This document shows positions 6,289-6,805 of a DNA stretch of 6,805 bases, piece after piece. Position numbers and translations under genes: made by a program. The stretch comes from JAFGOM01 sp964428385 (GTDB lineage: Archaea > Halobacteriota > Methanomicrobia > Methanomicrobiales > Methanospirillaceae): assembly GCA_964428385.1 (NCBI GenBank), contig CAYRYR010000132.1, positions 1 to 6,805 on the forward strand. The letters run 5' to 3'. Numbering within the stretch: the first letter of the stretch is position 1; every line of letters starts with the position of its first letter. The notes beneath the pieces are model-generated. The model searched no databases. It was not told the DNA's origin and saw only the letters and a list, made by a program, of their open reading frames with translations.

Positions 6289-6805
6289 TCATGGTGTGTA
6301 ACACCAGAATCCGTCACCAGGATACAGAAGTCTGCTGTCTGAAAATTGATCCTGACGATCTTTAATGATGGGTTTTTTACTTTCCTGTCGCAGTCGATCA
6401 AAAACAAAAAGATGCGACCATGACTGATTGCAGGATTCCATGAAGGTGCGGGCAGGAATGGGATCGGTTCCAATAAAACCCAGCATATGCCAGCCCAAAG
6501 AGAGGGCCTCTTTACCACATCCCAGATCGCGAACAGTGCCGGGTGTTAATGGAATCGAACAGGGATCACTGCTGTAAATCCAGTATCCAACTCCTAACAT
6601 CAACATATCATCACTGCGTACGGGTATCCATCCCTCTTTCTGAGAAGGAAAACGCCATATCGTGTGATCGTCGGTATCTACGCATGAAAAAATTTCTGCA
6701 GTATCATTTCCGCTCTCTAGTGAATATGGGATTGAGATAAGGTTCCACCCCAAAGAGAGAGGAATTTCATCATGAAACTCAGTAAACCAGGTGACAGAAT
6801 CAGAA
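6289..6805 (-). CDS. C-terminal part of a protein sharing the protease's GWN/GYW module
   Basis: The frame is open to the right edge, so the start is outside the window; about 171 residues before TGA 6289 are visible. A TTG at 6753 falls inside the conserved domain and is not a credible start. The visible part is nearly all the same two-lobed module as in the protease: SLGWNLISIP, FSCVDTDDHTIWRF, EGW, GVGYWIYSSDP, then LGWHMLGFIGTD, SWSHLFVFD and FSDSRLLYPGDGFWCYTP. It ends at the same point of the module as the protease, so the 3' end is complete. Only FTEFHDEIPLS and a few residues precede the module, so the N-terminal domain is unseen; it could be a second S8 protease, another enzyme or a surface protein. 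Same strand, 87 nt upstream of the protease, suggesting duplication and perhaps co-transcription. Likely secreted by analogy. Confidence 0.8.
   Translation of the reverse strand, partial: SDSVTWFTEFHDEIPLSLGWNLISIPYSLESGNDTAEIFSCVDTDDHTIWRFPSQKEGWIPVRSDDMLMLGVGYWIYSSDPCSIPLTPGTVRDLGCGKEALSLGWHMLGFIGTDPIPARTFMESCNQSWSHLFVFDRLRQESKKPIIKDRQDQFSDSRLLYPGDGFWCYTP
6292..6771 (-). repeat. Two-lobed GWN/GYW C-terminal module, copy 2 (upstream gene)
   Basis: About 160 residues that align along their whole length with the protease tail. Strongest matches are FS-x-VDT-x2-HT-[LI]-W, GWN-x-IS-x-P, FSD-x(2)-L and the G-[YF]-W-x-Y endings. Identity by eye is moderate, so the duplication is not recent. Lobe two here has GWHMLG where copy 1 has GWNTVG. 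Confidence 0.75.

Noticed and set aside
6225..6518. 97-residue minus-strand frame overlapping the partial module gene
   Set aside because: The other minus-strand frame matches the protease tail throughout, so this one is a shadow.

Overview
The window looks like the chromosome of a methanogenic archaeon of the order Methanomicrobiales, most like Methanospirillum. This is inferred from protein style and not proven. The base composition is moderately AT-rich. Several starts lack a clear Shine-Dalgarno sequence but have a TATA-like element about 25-30 nt upstream. Terminator-like elements are bare T-runs, not GC hairpins. The gene mix (a soluble PAS/HAMP chemoreceptor, a secreted pentapeptide-repeat protein, an S8 protease, a UPF0173 hydrolase) also fits that group.

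Layout. Positions 1-212 are a non-coding leader that ends in a good AAGGAG ribosome site. Positions 213-2273 (+) encode a 686-residue cytoplasmic methyl-accepting chemotaxis protein with two PAS domains, a HAMP-like linker and a full signalling hairpin. Positions 2274-2440 are a convergent intergenic region with T-runs on both strands. All genes to the right are on the minus strand. In their direction of transcription they are: a gene entering from the right edge (6289-6805, C-terminal part only), a secreted subtilisin-like protease (4393-6201), a broken reading frame resembling the second half of DUF2953 proteins (3925-4387), a UPF0173 metallo-beta-lactamase-fold hydrolase (3226-3891), and an exported pentapeptide-repeat protein (2441-3160).

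How the genes fit together. The strongest link is between the protease and its upstream neighbour. Both end in the same roughly 165-residue two-lobed module, marked by GWN...SxP, VDTxxHTxW and GYW-x-Y motifs. They look like a duplicated pair of surface or secreted proteins with different N-termini or different degrees of decay. With the exported pentapeptide protein this gives a small cell-surface neighbourhood. The hydrolase and chemoreceptor are probably independent neighbours.

Most notable observations: (i) the shared C-terminal module in adjacent genes; (ii) a reading frame restored by removing one T from a T7 tract, with its usual 5' half missing, right after the protease stop; (iii) two ACAAT/ATTGT palindromes spaced about three helical turns apart before the pentapeptide gene; (iv) a CxC-x7-CxCW tail on that protein. 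I see no RNA genes, CRISPR arrays, insertion sequences or known defence systems. I do not claim a wholly new system; the paired module proteins are the best candidate for something undescribed.
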